A program made the translations under genes and the position numbers. A stretch of DNA of 64,000 nucleotides from Streptomyces sp. NBC_00344 (GTDB lineage: Bacteria > Actinomycetota > Actinomycetes > Streptomycetales > Streptomycetaceae): the NCBI RefSeq assembly GCF_036088315.1, contig NZ_CP107996.1, positions 372,001-436,000 on the forward strand. The letters run 5' to 3'. Below are positions 22,594 to 31,954 of the stretch, piece after piece (position 1 is the first letter of the stretch; the number at the start of each line of letters is the position of its first letter). Below the pieces are notes generated by a model, which was given only the letters and a program-made list of their open reading frames with translations, did not search any database and was not told the DNA's origin.

Positions 22594-25137
22594 ATGTGCC
22601 TGGGCATCCCCGGCCAAGTCGTCGAGATCGTGGACGGCTTCGCGGGCCAGCTCGCACTCGTCGACGTGGAGGGGGCGCAGCGGCGTATCAACATCGGAAT
22701 GCTCGACGAGCCCCCGGGCAGCGGCGACTGGGTCCTTCTGCACATGGGTTTCGCGATGGAGATCATCGACCGGGGCCGGGCACAGGAAGCCCTGTCAGGA
22801 CTGGAGATGATGGGACGCCCCCGCGACCGGATCCGCCGGAGGTTCGAGGTGCACGGCGTGGTGCAGGGCGTGGGATTCAGACCGTTCGTCTATGTCACCG
22901 CTGCGGAGCTGACGCTGTCCGGCTCCGTGGCCAACACCAGTGCGGGTGTCGTCACCGAAGTCGAGGGCGATGCCCGCGCGGTGCAGGAATTCGGCCGGCG
23001 CCTGCGCACCGACGCGCCGCCCCTCGCCGTCGTCGAGGCCGTGCACGAGAGCGACCGGCCGACGCAGGGCGGTACGGGGTTCACCATCGAGGAGTCGAGC
23101 GGGACGGGCCGGGCCCGTACGCTCGTCTCCCCGGATGTCGCCACGTGCGGGAACTGCCTGGACGAGATGGGCGACCCGGCGGACCGGCGCTACCGCCATC
23201 CGTTCATCAGCTGCACCCACTGCGGGCCCCGTTTCACGATCGTCACCGGTACGCCGTACGACCGGGCCGCGACCACCATGGCCGCCTTCGACATGTGCGA
23301 TGTCTGCCGGTCCGAGTACGACGATCCACGTGACCGCCGGTTCCACGCCCAGCCGATCGCCTGCCACACCTGCGGGCCGCGGCTCGAACTGATCCGCAAG
23401 GACGGGCAGCCCGAAGACGGTGAGGACGCACTGCGGGGGGCCCGTCGACTGCTCGCCGCCGGCCGGATTCTCGCGGTCAAGGGACTCGGCGGCTACCACC
23501 TTGTGTGCGACGCCCGCAATGACGAGGCGGTCGCCGAGTTGCGCCGCCGAAAGCAGCGGGGCGACAAGCCGTTCGCGGTGATGGTCAGCGGCCTCGGGGT
23601 GGCCTCCGCGCTCGTGACCATGAACAGCGACGAGGAAGCGCTGCTCGCCGGTGTGCGAAAACCGATCGTCCTCCTGCCCCTCCGCGCCGAGCTGCCTGGG
23701 ACCGGGGTGTCGCACTCCGTGGCACCGGGCAGCCCGGACCTCGGACTGATGCTTCCGTACACCCCTTTGCACGTCCTGCTCTTCGGTATCGGGGACGACC
23801 CCTCGGGCCCCGATGCCCTGGTGATGACCTCCGCCAACCGTTCCGGTGAGCCGATCGTCACCGATGACGCCCGTGCGCTGACGGAACTGGCCCCACTGGT
23901 CGACGCCTGGCTGCGGCACGACCGGGTGATCCATGTGCCGTGCGACGACTCCGTCAGCAGATTCGTCGCGGGCGGGGAACTCCCGGTCCGCAGGTCCCGC
24001 GGCTATGCTCCGCTGCCTGTGGCGCTGCCCTTCGATGTACCGCCGATGCTCGCGGTAGGCGCGGATCTGAAGAACACCTGCGCACTGGGAGAAGGTCGCT
24101 ACGCCTGGATGAGCCAGCACATCGGCGACATGGAGGACCTCTCCACCGTCGAGGCGCTGACACGGACCGAGAGGCATCTGCGGGAGCTGACCGGAGTCGA
24201 GCCCGGCCAGCTGGTGGCCGACAGCCATCCCGGCTACCGCTCCGGCGACTGGGCCCGGGACCACGCTCTCGGACGAGCGGTGCGGACCGTGCAGCATCAT
24301 CACGCGCACATCGCTTCCGTCATGGGGGAACACGGTTTGGGCGCCGGTGAGAGAGTCATCGGAATCGCCTTCGACGGTACCGGCTTCGGTAGCGACGGAG
24401 CCGCCTGGGGCGGTGAGGCGCTGATCGCCGGCTACAAGTCGTTCCACCGGGCCGCGCACCTCGGCTACGTACCGCTGGCGGGCGGCGATGCCAGCGTGCT
24501 GCGCCCCTACCGGATGGCGCTCGCCTGTCTGCACTCGGCCGGTGTCCGCTGGGACGACAGACTGCCGCCGGTACGTGCCTGCCCCGCCAGAGAACGCGAT
24601 GTACTGGCCCACCAGTTCGACACGGGATTCGGCTGCGTGCCCACGTCGAGCATGGGGCGGTTGTTCGACGCGGTCGCGTCCCTGACGGACGTCCGCCACG
24701 AGGTGCAGTACGAAGCGCAGGCGGCCGTCGAGCTCGAGGGCCTGGCCCGGTCGGGGCGCCTCCTCGACACCGGTCGGGACACCTATTCCTTCGCCGTCAG
24801 CCGATCGGCGGAGGAGGAACCCTTCATCGCCGATCCCGGTCCGGTGATCCGCGCGGTGGTCTCCGACGTACTGGCGGGAACCTCGAAGCAGCTGATCGCC
24901 GCACGCTTCCACGCGGCCGTGGCCGCCCTCGTCGTGGACCTCGCGGAGCTCTGCCGTGAGGGCAGCTCGCTCGACGTGGTCGCGCTGGGCGGCGGCGTGT
25001 TCCAGAACGCCGTACTGCTCGAGGCCGCACAGGGAGCACTGAGCCGCCGGGGTTTCACCGTGCTCCGCCCACGGCTGCTGCCGCCGAACGACGGCGGCAT
25101 CGCCTTCGGTCAGCTGCTGATCGCCGCAGCGGGCTGA
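22594..25137 (+). CDS. hypF: HypC-HypF fusion: hydrogenase maturation chaperone plus carbamoyltransferase
   Basis: One frame of 847 residues encodes two maturation factors. Residues 1 to about 72 are a complete HypC: MCLGIPGQV with the essential Cys2, then LVDVEG, GDWVLLHMGFAMEIID. From about residue 80 comes full-length HypF. It has an acylphosphatase domain (VHGVVQGVGFRPFVYV), four CxxC zinc-finger pairs (CGNC, CTHCGPRF, CDVC, CHTCGPRL, about 185-260), a YrdC domain (about 285-480) and a Kae1-like carbamoyltransferase (HHHAHIASVMGEHGL near 568, ALGGGVFQNAVLLE near the end). HypF makes the thiocarbamate on HypE that becomes the cyanide ligands. The Met72-Met73 codons, with GGAG just upstream, might also allow separate HypF initiation. 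HypC and HypF are normally separate genes. Confidence 0.93.
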   Translation: MCLGIPGQVVEIVDGFAGQLALVDVEGAQRRINIGMLDEPPGSGDWVLLHMGFAMEIIDRGRAQEALSGLEMMGRPRDRIRRRFEVHGVVQGVGFRPFVYVTAAELTLSGSVANTSAGVVTEVEGDARAVQEFGRRLRTDAPPLAVVEAVHESDRPTQGGTGFTIEESSGTGRARTLVSPDVATCGNCLDEMGDPADRRYRHPFISCTHCGPRFTIVTGTPYDRAATTMAAFDMCDVCRSEYDDPRDRRFHAQPIACHTCGPRLELIRKDGQPEDGEDALRGARRLLAAGRILAVKGLGGYHLVCDARNDEAVAELRRRKQRGDKPFAVMVSGLGVASALVTMNSDEEALLAGVRKPIVLLPLRAELPGTGVSHSVAPGSPDLGLMLPYTPLHVLLFGIGDDPSGPDALVMTSANRSGEPIVTDDARALTELAPLVDAWLRHDRVIHVPCDDSVSRFVAGGELPVRRSRGYAPLPVALPFDVPPMLAVGADLKNTCALGEGRYAWMSQHIGDMEDLSTVEALTRTERHLRELTGVEPGQLVADSHPGYRSGDWARDHALGRAVRTVQHHHAHIASVMGEHGLGAGERVIGIAFDGTGFGSDGAAWGGEALIAGYKSFHRAAHLGYVPLAGGDASVLRPYRMALACLHSAGVRWDDRLPPVRACPARERDVLAHQFDTGFGCVPTSSMGRLFDAVASLTDVRHEVQYEAQAAVELEGLARSGRLLDTGRDTYSFAVSRSAEEEPFIADPGPVIRAVVSDVLAGTSKQLIAARFHAAVAALVVDLAELCREGSSLDVVALGGGVFQNAVLLEAAQGALSRRGFTVLRPRLLPPNDGGIAFGQLLIAAAG

Positions 25138-25190
25138 ACTCGCGGCTTCCGGCGCACCTTTGAGGGATTCACAGCGAAGGAAGAGGGATC

Positions 25191-25487
25191 ATGTGTCTGG
25201 CAGTTCCGGGGCTCGTCCTCAGTACCGCCGAAGTCGACGGCGCCCTGATGGCCGATGTCGACTTCGGCGGAGTACGCAAAGAGGTCTGTCTCCAGTACAT
25301 CCCCGATGTGGTCGTGGGTGAGTACGTCGTGGTGCACGTCGGTTTCGCCATTCAGCGACTCGACGAGCGGTCGGCCCAGGAGACGCTCGCCAACTTCGAG
25401 AGGCTGGGCATCCTGGCGGAAGAGTTCGGTGACGGTTTCGAACGCGCCGCGAAACAGCAAGAGTTCACCGAAGGAGTGGGCCGATGA
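25191..25487 (+). CDS. hypC: HypC/HupF-type hydrogenase formation chaperone (second copy)
   Basis: The 98-residue protein starts [10 protein letters not shown] with the essential Cys2 and continues with [16 protein letters not shown] and [16 protein letters not shown], the complete HypC pattern. It has a helical tail of about 20 residues. HypC carries the Fe(CN)2CO group with HypD and hands it to the large subunit. The hypD start overlaps its stop (ATGA), as expected for direct partners. This copy is clearly different from the HypC domain fused to HypF just upstream, so the two may serve different steps. Confidence 0.94.
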   Translation: MCLAVPGLVLSTAEVDGALMADVDFGGVRKEVCLQYIPDVVVGEYVVVHVGFAIQRLDERSAQETLANFERLGILAEEFGDGFERAAKQQEFTEGVGR

Positions 25488-26587
25488 AGTACCTCGACGA
25501 GTTCAGCAACCCTGACATGGCGAAGAAGCTGCTCGACCAGATCCATGCAGCCACCACTCAGAAGTGGGCCATGATGGAGGTCTGCGGCGGCCAGACCCAC
25601 TCGATCATCCGGCATGGCATCGACCAACTGCTCCCCGACGGCGTGGAGTTGATTCATGGTCCCGGTTGCCCCGTGTGTGTCACACCGCTGGAGGTCATCG
25701 ACAGGGCGCTGGCGATCGCCGCCACCCCCGGCGTCATCTTCTGTTCCTTCGGCGACATGCTGCGGGTGCCCGGCAGCAGCCAGGACCTGTTCTCCGTGAA
25801 GAGTGCGGGCGGTGACGTCCGCGTGGTGTACTCACCGCTCGACGCGCTGAAGCTGGCCCGGGAGAATCCTGGGCGAGAGGTCGTGTTCTTCGGGATCGGG
25901 TTCGAGACCACGGCTCCGGCCAACGCGATGACCGTGTACCAGGCGAAGCGCCTCGGAGTACCGAACTTCTCGCTGCTGGTGTCCCATGTACTGGTCCCGC
26001 CGGCGATCTCCGCGATCATGGAGTCGTCCAGCTGCCGGGTGCAGGCCTTCCTCGCGGCCGGGCATGTGTGCAGCGTGATGGGCACGGCGCAGTACCCTCC
26101 GCTGGCGGAGAAGTACAAGGTGCCCATCGTGGTCACCGGCTTCGAGCCGCTCGACATCCTGGAAGGCGTCCGCCGGACGATCGTCCAGCTCGAGGCGGGC
26201 CGCCATGAACTGGAGAACGCCTATCCGCGGGCTGTCCGCGACGAGGGCAACGTCCCCGCCATGGCGATGCTGCGGGATGTCTTCGAGATCACCGACCGGA
26301 CCTGGCGGGGTATCGGCATGATCCCGCAGAGCGGTTGGCGACTGTCGGAGAAATACCGGGACTTCGACGCGGAACTGCGCTTCGACGTCACGGGGATTCG
26401 CACGGCCGAATCTTCGCTGTGCAGGTCGGGAGAGGTGTTGCAGGGCCTGATCAAGCCACATGAGTGCGCCGCCTTCGGCAAGGAGTGCACTCCGCGGAAC
26501 CCCCTGGGCGCAACGATGGTCTCGTCCGAAGGCGCCTGCGCGGCCTACCACACGTACCGCCGACTTGAGCTGGTCGATGCGAAGTGA
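25484..26587 (+). CDS. hypD: HypD: iron-sulfur scaffold for Fe(CN)2CO assembly
   Basis: The 367-residue protein starts in an ATGA overlap with hypC. Conserved motifs are [40 protein letters not shown] and [11 protein letters not shown]. The C-terminal cysteines ([38 protein letters not shown]) hold the [4Fe-4S] cluster. HypD with HypC binds the iron that receives the cyanide and CO ligands. Length and motifs are normal for the family. Confidence 0.96.
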   Translation: MKYLDEFSNPDMAKKLLDQIHAATTQKWAMMEVCGGQTHSIIRHGIDQLLPDGVELIHGPGCPVCVTPLEVIDRALAIAATPGVIFCSFGDMLRVPGSSQDLFSVKSAGGDVRVVYSPLDALKLARENPGREVVFFGIGFETTAPANAMTVYQAKRLGVPNFSLLVSHVLVPPAISAIMESSSCRVQAFLAAGHVCSVMGTAQYPPLAEKYKVPIVVTGFEPLDILEGVRRTIVQLEAGRHELENAYPRAVRDEGNVPAMAMLRDVFEITDRTWRGIGMIPQSGWRLSEKYRDFDAELRFDVTGIRTAESSLCRSGEVLQGLIKPHECAAFGKECTPRNPLGATMVSSEGACAAYHTYRRLELVDAK

Positions 26588-27675
26588 CCGACGCCATGCA
26601 TGAAGTGACCGACGCCCTGGCCGACCTCGACTTCGAGAGCTGGACCTGCCCGGTTCCTCTGCGGGACACCCCCGCCATCGTGATGGGCCACGGAGGCGGC
26701 GGGGCGATGTCGGGCGAACTGGTCGAGCATCTGTTCCTGCCCGGATACGGCAGCGCCGCCACGGCGGAGCTGGGCGACTCGGCCGTACTCACCGTCGACG
26801 CGGGCAGGCGCCTGGCCTTCTCCACCGACTCGTTCGTGGTGAAGCCGATGTTCTTCCCCGGCGGTTCGATCGGTGATCTTGCGGTGAACGGCACGGTCAA
26901 CGACCTCGCCATGTCGGGCGCGACACCCCTGTACCTGTCGACGGCGTTCATCCTCCAGGAAGGCACAGCGCTCAGTGAACTCGGCAGGATCGCGGAGGAC
27001 ATGGGTGCGGCGGCCAGGACCGCGGGTGTGCGGCTCGTCACCGGCGACACCAAGGTCGTCGACAGCGCCAGCGGTGACGGTGTCTACATCAACACCTCCG
27101 GCATCGGCGTGATCGCGGACGGCGTCGACATCGACCCGCGCCGCGCACGGCCCGGCGACGCGGTGCTCATCAGCGGCGACATCGGCGTGCACGGTGTGGC
27201 CGTGATGAGCTGCCGGGAAGGCCTGGAGTTCGGCACCGCGATCGAGAGCGACACCGCCTCGCTGGCCGGGTTGGTCGCCGGGATGCTCTCCACCGGAGCG
27301 GACCTGCATGTACTGCGCGATCCGACTCGGGGCGGGGTGTCGGCCTCGCTCAACGAGATCGCCCGCGCGTCCTCGGTGGGCGTAGAACTCGTCGAAAGGC
27401 AACTGCCCGTCCCGGACATGGTGCGGGACGCGTGCAGTCTGCTCGGACTCGATCCGCTGCAGGTGGCGAACGAGGGGAAACTGATCGCCATCGTGCCTGC
27501 CGAATCCGCCGATCAGGTGCTGGCGGCGCTGCAGGCACACCCCCTCGGTCACGGGGCACGCAGAATCGGCACGTGCGTCGCCGACCACCCGGGGATGGTC
27601 GTCGCCAGAACCGGTCTCGGCGGAACACGCGTCGTCGGCCTGCCGATCGGTGAACAACTGCCGAGGATCTGCTGA
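26584..27675 (+). CDS. hypE: HypE: cyanide-ligand synthesis protein
   Basis: The GTG start overlaps the hypD stop by 4 bases. The 363-residue protein has the PurM-like ATP-binding fold: [41 protein letters not shown] and [15 protein letters not shown]. It ends in PRIC, the hallmark tail whose last cysteine accepts the carbamoyl group from HypF and is dehydrated with ATP to thiocyanate. Nothing is missing. It completes the hypCDEF set. Confidence 0.96.
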   Translation: MTDAMHEVTDALADLDFESWTCPVPLRDTPAIVMGHGGGGAMSGELVEHLFLPGYGSAATAELGDSAVLTVDAGRRLAFSTDSFVVKPMFFPGGSIGDLAVNGTVNDLAMSGATPLYLSTAFILQEGTALSELGRIAEDMGAAARTAGVRLVTGDTKVVDSASGDGVYINTSGIGVIADGVDIDPRRARPGDAVLISGDIGVHGVAVMSCREGLEFGTAIESDTASLAGLVAGMLSTGADLHVLRDPTRGGVSASLNEIARASSVGVELVERQLPVPDMVRDACSLLGLDPLQVANEGKLIAIVPAESADQVLAALQAHPLGHGARRIGTCVADHPGMVVARTGLGGTRVVGLPIGEQLPRIC

Positions 27676-28401
27676 ATGAGCGCCGAGGGTGCGCTTCTCT
27701 TCGCCCGGTACGCATATCCGCCCAATGAACTCGGCTACTGCGGGCCCGCCGACGCCTCGGCATTGCTACGGGCCGATGCGACCGACGGCATCGAGCGGCG
27801 GGCACGGCAGTTCGACGGCGCCTGGTGCTACCTGGAGTTCCTCGCCGAATCGGCGGGGCTTCCCGATCCGCTCGACGTACGGGTGGTGGAGGCCTACTGG
27901 ATCGGTAACGACCTGCTGGAGCAGATGGATTCCGCCGCACTGGTGAACCGCATGCTCGACCGGTTCCGGGGCCAGACCGGCGGGACCTGGCGCGACGCGG
28001 CGCACCGCGCGCTCGCTCACCACAGTTTCCAGGTGTTCGACGTCTACCCATGGGCTCGCATGCTGCGCACCAGCGGGAACCCGACCGCGCTTTCGGTACT
28101 CGATCAGTGCCGGATCCGTACGGGTGTCGTACTCCGTGTCGATGGTGAGTCCGCGACCGTGGAATCGCGTCATCTCCGCTGGGACGGGCGGTCGATGGTG
28201 ACCGGCCCCTCCCAACAGGAGGTGGTGCGCTGGTCGGTCGGAGGCAGGTCACTGATCGGCGGGCTCAGTCCCGGTGATCGCGTCGCTCTGCACTGGGACT
28301 GGGTGTGCGATGTGCTGACCGAGCAGCAGTCTGCGCGCATCGAGTCGCTGGAGGTACGGCAGCGCGCTGCATGGGAAGGCGACCGAGCCACCGCCCCGTG
28401 A
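27676..28401 (+). CDS. DUF6390 family protein, last gene of the hydrogenase operon
   Basis: The ATG at 27676 directly follows the hypE stop. The 241-residue soluble protein has the motifs LLFARYAYPPNELGYCGP, WCYLEFLAESAGLPDPLD, RVVEAYWIGNDLLEQ, HHSFQVFDVYPWARMLR and LHWDWVCDVL. I recognise the DUF6390 family, which is typically found at the end of actinobacterial hydrogenase loci. No enzymatic motif stands out; the conserved His, Trp and Tyr residues could be a binding site. A maturation or assembly role is inferred from synteny only. Confidence 0.8.
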   Translation: MSAEGALLFARYAYPPNELGYCGPADASALLRADATDGIERRARQFDGAWCYLEFLAESAGLPDPLDVRVVEAYWIGNDLLEQMDSAALVNRMLDRFRGQTGGTWRDAAHRALAHHSFQVFDVYPWARMLRTSGNPTALSVLDQCRIRTGVVLRVDGESATVESRHLRWDGRSMVTGPSQQEVVRWSVGGRSLIGGLSPGDRVALHWDWVCDVLTEQQSARIESLEVRQRAAWEGDRATAP

Positions 28402-28817
28402 CCCGGCCGCCCGCCGAAGACCGGTCATCAGTCGTCGAGCAACAGCCGCCGTTCGCGTGAGGCGTCGAGAAACCCGTCGTGCCGGTGCCCGCCCACACCG
28501 CCTCTGCGCCGGCCCTGACGGTCTCCGGCCGCACCACGGTGAACGGGTGCCGGGGCCGCGCATTGCGGCTGACCTCGGCGGCAGCGGCACAGCGCTGCGC
28601 GTGCAGCAGCGACACACCCGCCGTGGCTCCGATCGCCGTGGCCAGAAAGATCGCGCAGCCGATGAGCGCCTCGCCCGCATGGCAAGGGGCGTGATCGGGT
28701 CGGACCAGAGGCTCAGCTGTCGCCGACCGCAAACAACCAGCTGACTGACGGCAGTTCACACTGCGAGACCGTCAGACCGAGGACTGTGCGCGGCATCATG
28801 AGAACCCGACGGCCCCG
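28402..28817 (-). pseudogene. Gene-free stretch holding a possible decayed membrane-protein gene
   Basis: On the minus strand, about 28675-28440 translates to a hydrophobic segment (IGCAIFLATAIGATAGVSLL) followed by HAQRCAAAAEVSRNARPRHP. This resembles the first membrane helix and following loop of Rv1733c-type membrane proteins, which are common in Streptomyces. There is no clean start, no second helix, and the frame runs on into unrelated sequence. It may be a truncated remnant. The hydrogenase operon ends at the start of this stretch, and no clear terminator hairpin was found. Confidence 0.3.
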
Positions 28818-29033
28818 TCACCCTGCGGCAGCGAGGACCAGCGCGCCGGCGAGACCGACGAGAGCGCACAACGATCCGCTCGCCGCCATGGTGACGGCTC
28901 TCGCCTCCACCATGATCACGTCTTCACCCTCGTACTGGCTGCGGCCCATGTCCCAGACGGCCTGGATCAGCAGCGAGGCACCAATGACTCCGAAGATCAA
29001 AAACATGAGATCAATCACGGTGCCACTTTCCAT
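28818..29033 (-). CDS. Small two-span membrane protein, unknown function
   Basis: The ATG at 29033 gives 71 residues with two hydrophobic helices (LMFLIFGVIGASLLIQAVW and ASGSLCALVGLAGALVLAAA). They are joined by a charged loop GRSQYEGEDVIMVEARA. The ribosome binding site is weak (GAAAAG), and in-frame starts upstream would add a non-conserved leader. Similar short membrane proteins occur in Streptomyces but no function is known to me. It lies downstream of a strong terminator that ends the SapA-like gene. Confidence 0.6.
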   Translation of the reverse strand: MESGTVIDLMFLIFGVIGASLLIQAVWDMGRSQYEGEDVIMVEARAVTMAASGSLCALVGLAGALVLAAAG

Positions 29034-29139
29034 CTTTTCATACCGGTACGGTGTTCCCCCGCCGTGTGGCACCCGACTTTGACACGGTTGGCCTACACCG
29101 AGCCCGTCCCGCGGCGGCCTCCAACGGCGCAGAGCACAA

Positions 29140-29176
29140 ACGATCGTGCCGGGAGCGATACCCCCGGCACGATCGT
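29140..29176 (-). terminator. Strong hairpin terminator after the SapA-like gene
   Basis: ACGATCGTGCCGGG and CCCGGCACGATCGT form a perfect 14-base stem with a 9-base loop. It begins 40 bases after the stop of the secreted protein gene on the minus strand. No T-run follows, as is usual in Streptomyces. Confidence 0.8.
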
Positions 29177-29216
29177 CCACTACGCGGTCCGGTCAGTGGG
29201 TGCGGACCATTCGGAG

Positions 29217-29726
29217 TCAGCGCGCGGCTGAGGAGCAGTTCGTTCCGACCTTTCCGGCGGAGATGCCGGAGATCTCGCCGTACCAGTTCACGCAGTAGCC
29301 GGCCGCGTGCAGATACACCGGGCCTGCGTAGGTGGTGTAGTTACCGCTGTCCCGGGACCTCTCCCCGGTAGCGGTAATCGTGAGTTCAGCGGTCATGTGC
29401 ACTGCTGAGCCCGCGGCGTTCCGGACGGTCACCACACAGTTCTTGCCGGTGGCGGCGCTGTACGTCAGGTACACCGTGCCGAGGGACTTCGGCGTGCCGA
29501 TCTGTGCGGAGTTGACGACCCGATAGCCGGTACCGCAGGCCCCGTTGTAGGCGGCCGCCGCGGCAGCGGATGCCGCCTTCGTGGCCGGAGCGGAGGCGGT
29601 CACCGCGGTCTTGGTGGTCGCGGTGGTCGTCCCGGTGGCTCCGGCGGCGGGTGCGAGTGCCACGGTGGCACCGACGAGAGTGGTCACGCCCGTGACGGTC
29701 ATGGCAATGCGACGGTTGAGTTTCAT
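29217..29726 (-). CDS. Spore-associated protein A (SapA)-like secreted protein
   Basis: The ATG at 29726 follows GGGGAG with short spacing. The 169-residue product has a signal peptide (MKLNRRIAMTVTGVTTLVG, cleaved near AGATG) and a Thr/Ala-rich linker. The SapA-type domain has AAYNGACGTGYRVVNSAQIG, GTVYLTYSAATGKNCVVTV, YTTYAGPVYLHAAGYCVNWY and a final VGTNCSSA. Four cysteines could form two disulfides. SapA-type proteins are found on the spore or aerial hypha surface; the molecular role is unknown. A strong terminator follows the gene. Confidence 0.85.
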   Translation of the reverse strand: MKLNRRIAMTVTGVTTLVGATVALAPAAGATGTTTATTKTAVTASAPATKAASAAAAAAYNGACGTGYRVVNSAQIGTPKSLGTVYLTYSAATGKNCVVTVRNAAGSAVHMTAELTITATGERSRDSGNYTTYAGPVYLHAAGYCVNWYGEISGISAGKVGTNCSSAAR

Positions 29727-29939
29727 GTCTCCCCGTTTCCTCTGTGATGTACGTGCGATGTGCCGCTGGTCAACGACACATCTGGTACGACCGGCATAAC
29801 CGTCCGGAGGTTGTACGGTCACGCGCTGTTACAGAATCGGGACAACGGGAACTCGCAGCCACGTCCCGGGAAGCGTCCCGGGACCTGCCGCGCCGGGGCC
29901 GGAGCCGAGGACGCCGGCCCGGGCAGTTCCGCCGGGGCG

Positions 29940-30290
29940 TCAGAGCCACCTCTCGGCCGACTCGACGCTGTCACCCCCACTGGTGTTGAAGCAGATCGCG
30001 GCTTGCGGTGCATGACGTCGAATCAGGTTCACGACCAGCTCGAACAACGTCAGAAGGGGCTCAGGTTTGCGGATGCCGCCCCCGATGACGACGACATCCC
30101 ACGCGCGCTCGGCAAGTGCCGCCACAATCGCCGGTTCGGCCGACTCGTCGAGCGCCACCAAGGTCATGGATGCCTCGATACCGCGTTCACCGAATCGGGT
30201 CAGTTCGCCGTCGAGGGTGCGGCGAATGGCGTCCGCGTCGATACCGGCCACGGTATGCGGATCAATACCAAGAACAAGAGCGGCTGACAT
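29940..30290 (-). CDS. Conserved hypothetical protein with Rossmann-like pattern
   Basis: The 116-residue product begins MSAALVLGIDPHTVAGID and contains MTLVALDESAEP, the conserved WDVVVIGGGIRKPEPLLTLF, and ends AAICFNTSGGDSVESAERWL. I know close relatives in many actinobacteria and other bacteria but no assigned function. The alternating strand-helix pattern suggests a small alpha/beta fold able to bind a nucleotide or phosphate. It is flanked by a secreted protein gene and a ferredoxin gene on the same strand, each separated by more than 170 bases. Confidence 0.75.
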   Translation of the reverse strand: MSAALVLGIDPHTVAGIDADAIRRTLDGELTRFGERGIEASMTLVALDESAEPAIVAALAERAWDVVVIGGGIRKPEPLLTLFELVVNLIRRHAPQAAICFNTSGGDSVESAERWL

Positions 30291-30470
30291 ACCTGCGAGC
30301 CTACCGGCGCGGGCTATGGGTGTTGCCCCGGCCCCTGCGTGGACGTCGTTCCCACGAGGGGGCGCGCCGGCGCATCCACTCTTTCACCGCCGTCGGGGTC
30401 CGGCGCCGGGCCGCTCTTGATATCGGCCCGGTCGCCGGCGGTGGGCCCTCCCCGTCCGGGGCCCCGCCCG

Positions 30471-30659
30471 CTACGTCAGCGTGATCGCCTGAACCGGGCA
30501 GGCGCGCGCGGCCTCGCCGACCATGGGGTCACCTTCCGCCCGGCCGGGCAGCAGTTCGCTGAAGCCGTCGTCGTCCTGGGTGAAGACCCTGGGTGCGGTC
30601 AGCGCACACTGACCGGCTCCGATGCACACATCCGTATCGATACTGATCTGCTTCACCAC
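30471..30659 (-). CDS. [3Fe-4S] ferredoxin, P450 partner
   Basis: The GTG start at 30659 follows AAAGGG. The 62-residue protein has the pattern of Streptomyces P450 ferredoxins: CIGAGQC, where Ala replaces the second cysteine of the CxxCxxC set, and a final CP in ACPVQAITL. Three remaining cysteines therefore hold a [3Fe-4S] cluster. It lies 25 bases after the P450 stop on the same strand, and so supplies electrons to that enzyme in all likelihood. No ferredoxin reductase is in the window. Confidence 0.93.
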   Translation of the reverse strand: MVKQISIDTDVCIGAGQCALTAPRVFTQDDDGFSELLPGRAEGDPMVGEAARACPVQAITLT

Positions 30660-30684
30660 AACACCCTTTCCGGGAGGGGGCCGG

Positions 30685-31881
30685 TCACCACGCGACGGGC
30701 AGTTCGATCATGCCCTGGATCGTGTCGCCCGGTTTGAACGGAATCGTGTCGGCCGGAGCCGCCAGCCGCAGCTCCGGCATCCGGTCGAACAGCGTGCGCA
30801 GCGCGATTTCCAGCTCGGCCCGCGCCAGATTCTGGCCGAGGCACTGGTGGACACCGAAACCGAAGGCGACATGGTGGCGCGACTCCCGGCCGAGGTCCAG
30901 CTCGTCGGGCGACGCGTACGCCGAGCCGTCCCGGTTGATCACCGAGGTGGAGAGTATGACTCCGTCGCCGGTCCGGATCGTCACTCCGCTCAGCTCGATG
31001 TCCTCGGTGGCCACCCGTGACACGCCGTCGGCTATCGACAGAAAGCGCAGCAGTTCCTCGACGGCGGAGGGCAGCAGGTCCTTGTTCTGCCGCAACTTGG
31101 CCAGCTGGACCGGGTGTTGCAGGAGTGTGAAAGTACCCAGAGAGATCATGTTCGCGGTTGTCTCATGTCCGGCGATCAGCAGGATCTCGGCAAGTTGGAC
31201 CAGTTCGTCGCGATCGATGGAGCCGGTGTCGAGTTGCTGGCTGATGAGTTCGTCGAGCAGTCCCTCCCCTCGGTCCGACCGCTTACGGTCGATCAGCGTG
31301 CGGAAGTAATCGTCCAGTGCATCCCGCGCGTCCTGCACATCGGCGGCGCCGGGGCCCCGCAGCAGTGTGCGCGACTGGGCCTCGAAGAACTCGTGGTCGG
31401 CATACGGGACGCCGAGCAGCGCACAGATCACCATCGAGGGAACGGGCAGTGCGAAGGCACTGACCAGTTCCGCGGGCGGGCCCTGCTCGATCATCGCGTC
31501 GAGCAGCCGGTCGACGGTCTCCTGGATGCGCGGCCGCAGTCCGGCGACCCGCTTGACGGTGAAGCTCGGAATCAGCATCCGCCGCTGCGCGTGGTGCTCC
31601 GGGTCGTCGACGCCGAGCAGTTCGATACGGCGCCTGGCGGAACGGGCGAGCCGCTCGGTGAACATCGGGAAATCCGGGTTCTCCCGGTCGGCCGAGAGCC
31701 TGCGGTCGACCAACAGTGCACGGGCCTCGCTATGTCCGGTCACCAGCCAGACCCTGCGGCCGTCGAAGAGCGTGGCGGATACCAGCGGCCGCTGCCCCGG
31801 CTGTGGGGGCCGATAGCCCGTCGGCGGGTGATAGGGACAGGTGCGGTCCTGGGGGAAGGAGACGGTTTCGGTGACTGCCAT
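30685..31881 (-). CDS. Cytochrome P450, CYP105-like
   Basis: The ATG at 31881 is preceded by GAGG 5 bases upstream. The 398-residue enzyme has all P450 landmarks: the I-helix LLIAGHETTANM, ELLR for ExxR, and the haem loop FGFGVHQCLGQNLAR with the thiolate cysteine. The N-terminal part (CPYHPPTGYRP, WLVTGHSEARALLVD) is typical of the Streptomyces CYP105 family. Such enzymes hydroxylate antibiotics, sterols, vitamin D or xenobiotics; the substrate here is unknown. It forms an operon with the ferredoxin gene. Two palindromes upstream suggest repression by a dimeric regulator encoded elsewhere. Confidence 0.92.
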   Translation of the reverse strand: MAVTETVSFPQDRTCPYHPPTGYRPPQPGQRPLVSATLFDGRRVWLVTGHSEARALLVDRRLSADRENPDFPMFTERLARSARRRIELLGVDDPEHHAQRRMLIPSFTVKRVAGLRPRIQETVDRLLDAMIEQGPPAELVSAFALPVPSMVICALLGVPYADHEFFEAQSRTLLRGPGAADVQDARDALDDYFRTLIDRKRSDRGEGLLDELISQQLDTGSIDRDELVQLAEILLIAGHETTANMISLGTFTLLQHPVQLAKLRQNKDLLPSAVEELLRFLSIADGVSRVATEDIELSGVTIRTGDGVILSTSVINRDGSAYASPDELDLGRESRHHVAFGFGVHQCLGQNLARAELEIALRTLFDRMPELRLAAPADTIPFKPGDTIQGMIELPVAW

Positions 31882-31898
31882 GGGGCCTCGCGTCAGGT

Positions 31899-31930
31899 AG
31901 TGGAGGGGTCCTACCGGTCTCCCCTCCACT
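31899..31930. promoter_or_regulatory. Long inverted repeat upstream of the P450 gene
   Basis: AGTGGAGGGG (31899-31908) and CCCCTCCACT (31921-31930) are a perfect 10-base inverted repeat. The 12-base spacer contains the palindrome ACCGGT. It lies 18 bases before the P450 ATG, in the predicted leader, where it could act as an operator or form an RNA hairpin that blocks ribosome access. Confidence 0.55.
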
Positions 31931-31943
31931 AGATGTCACCGCC

Positions 31944-31954
31944 ACCTAATAGGT
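31944..31954. promoter_or_regulatory. ACCTAATAGGT palindrome upstream of the P450 gene
   Basis: This is an 11-base palindrome centred on one base, 14 bases beyond the long inverted repeat and 63 bases before the P450 ATG. Its place suits a promoter-overlapping operator of a dimeric repressor. No adjacent regulator gene is present, so the partner is unknown. Confidence 0.4.
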
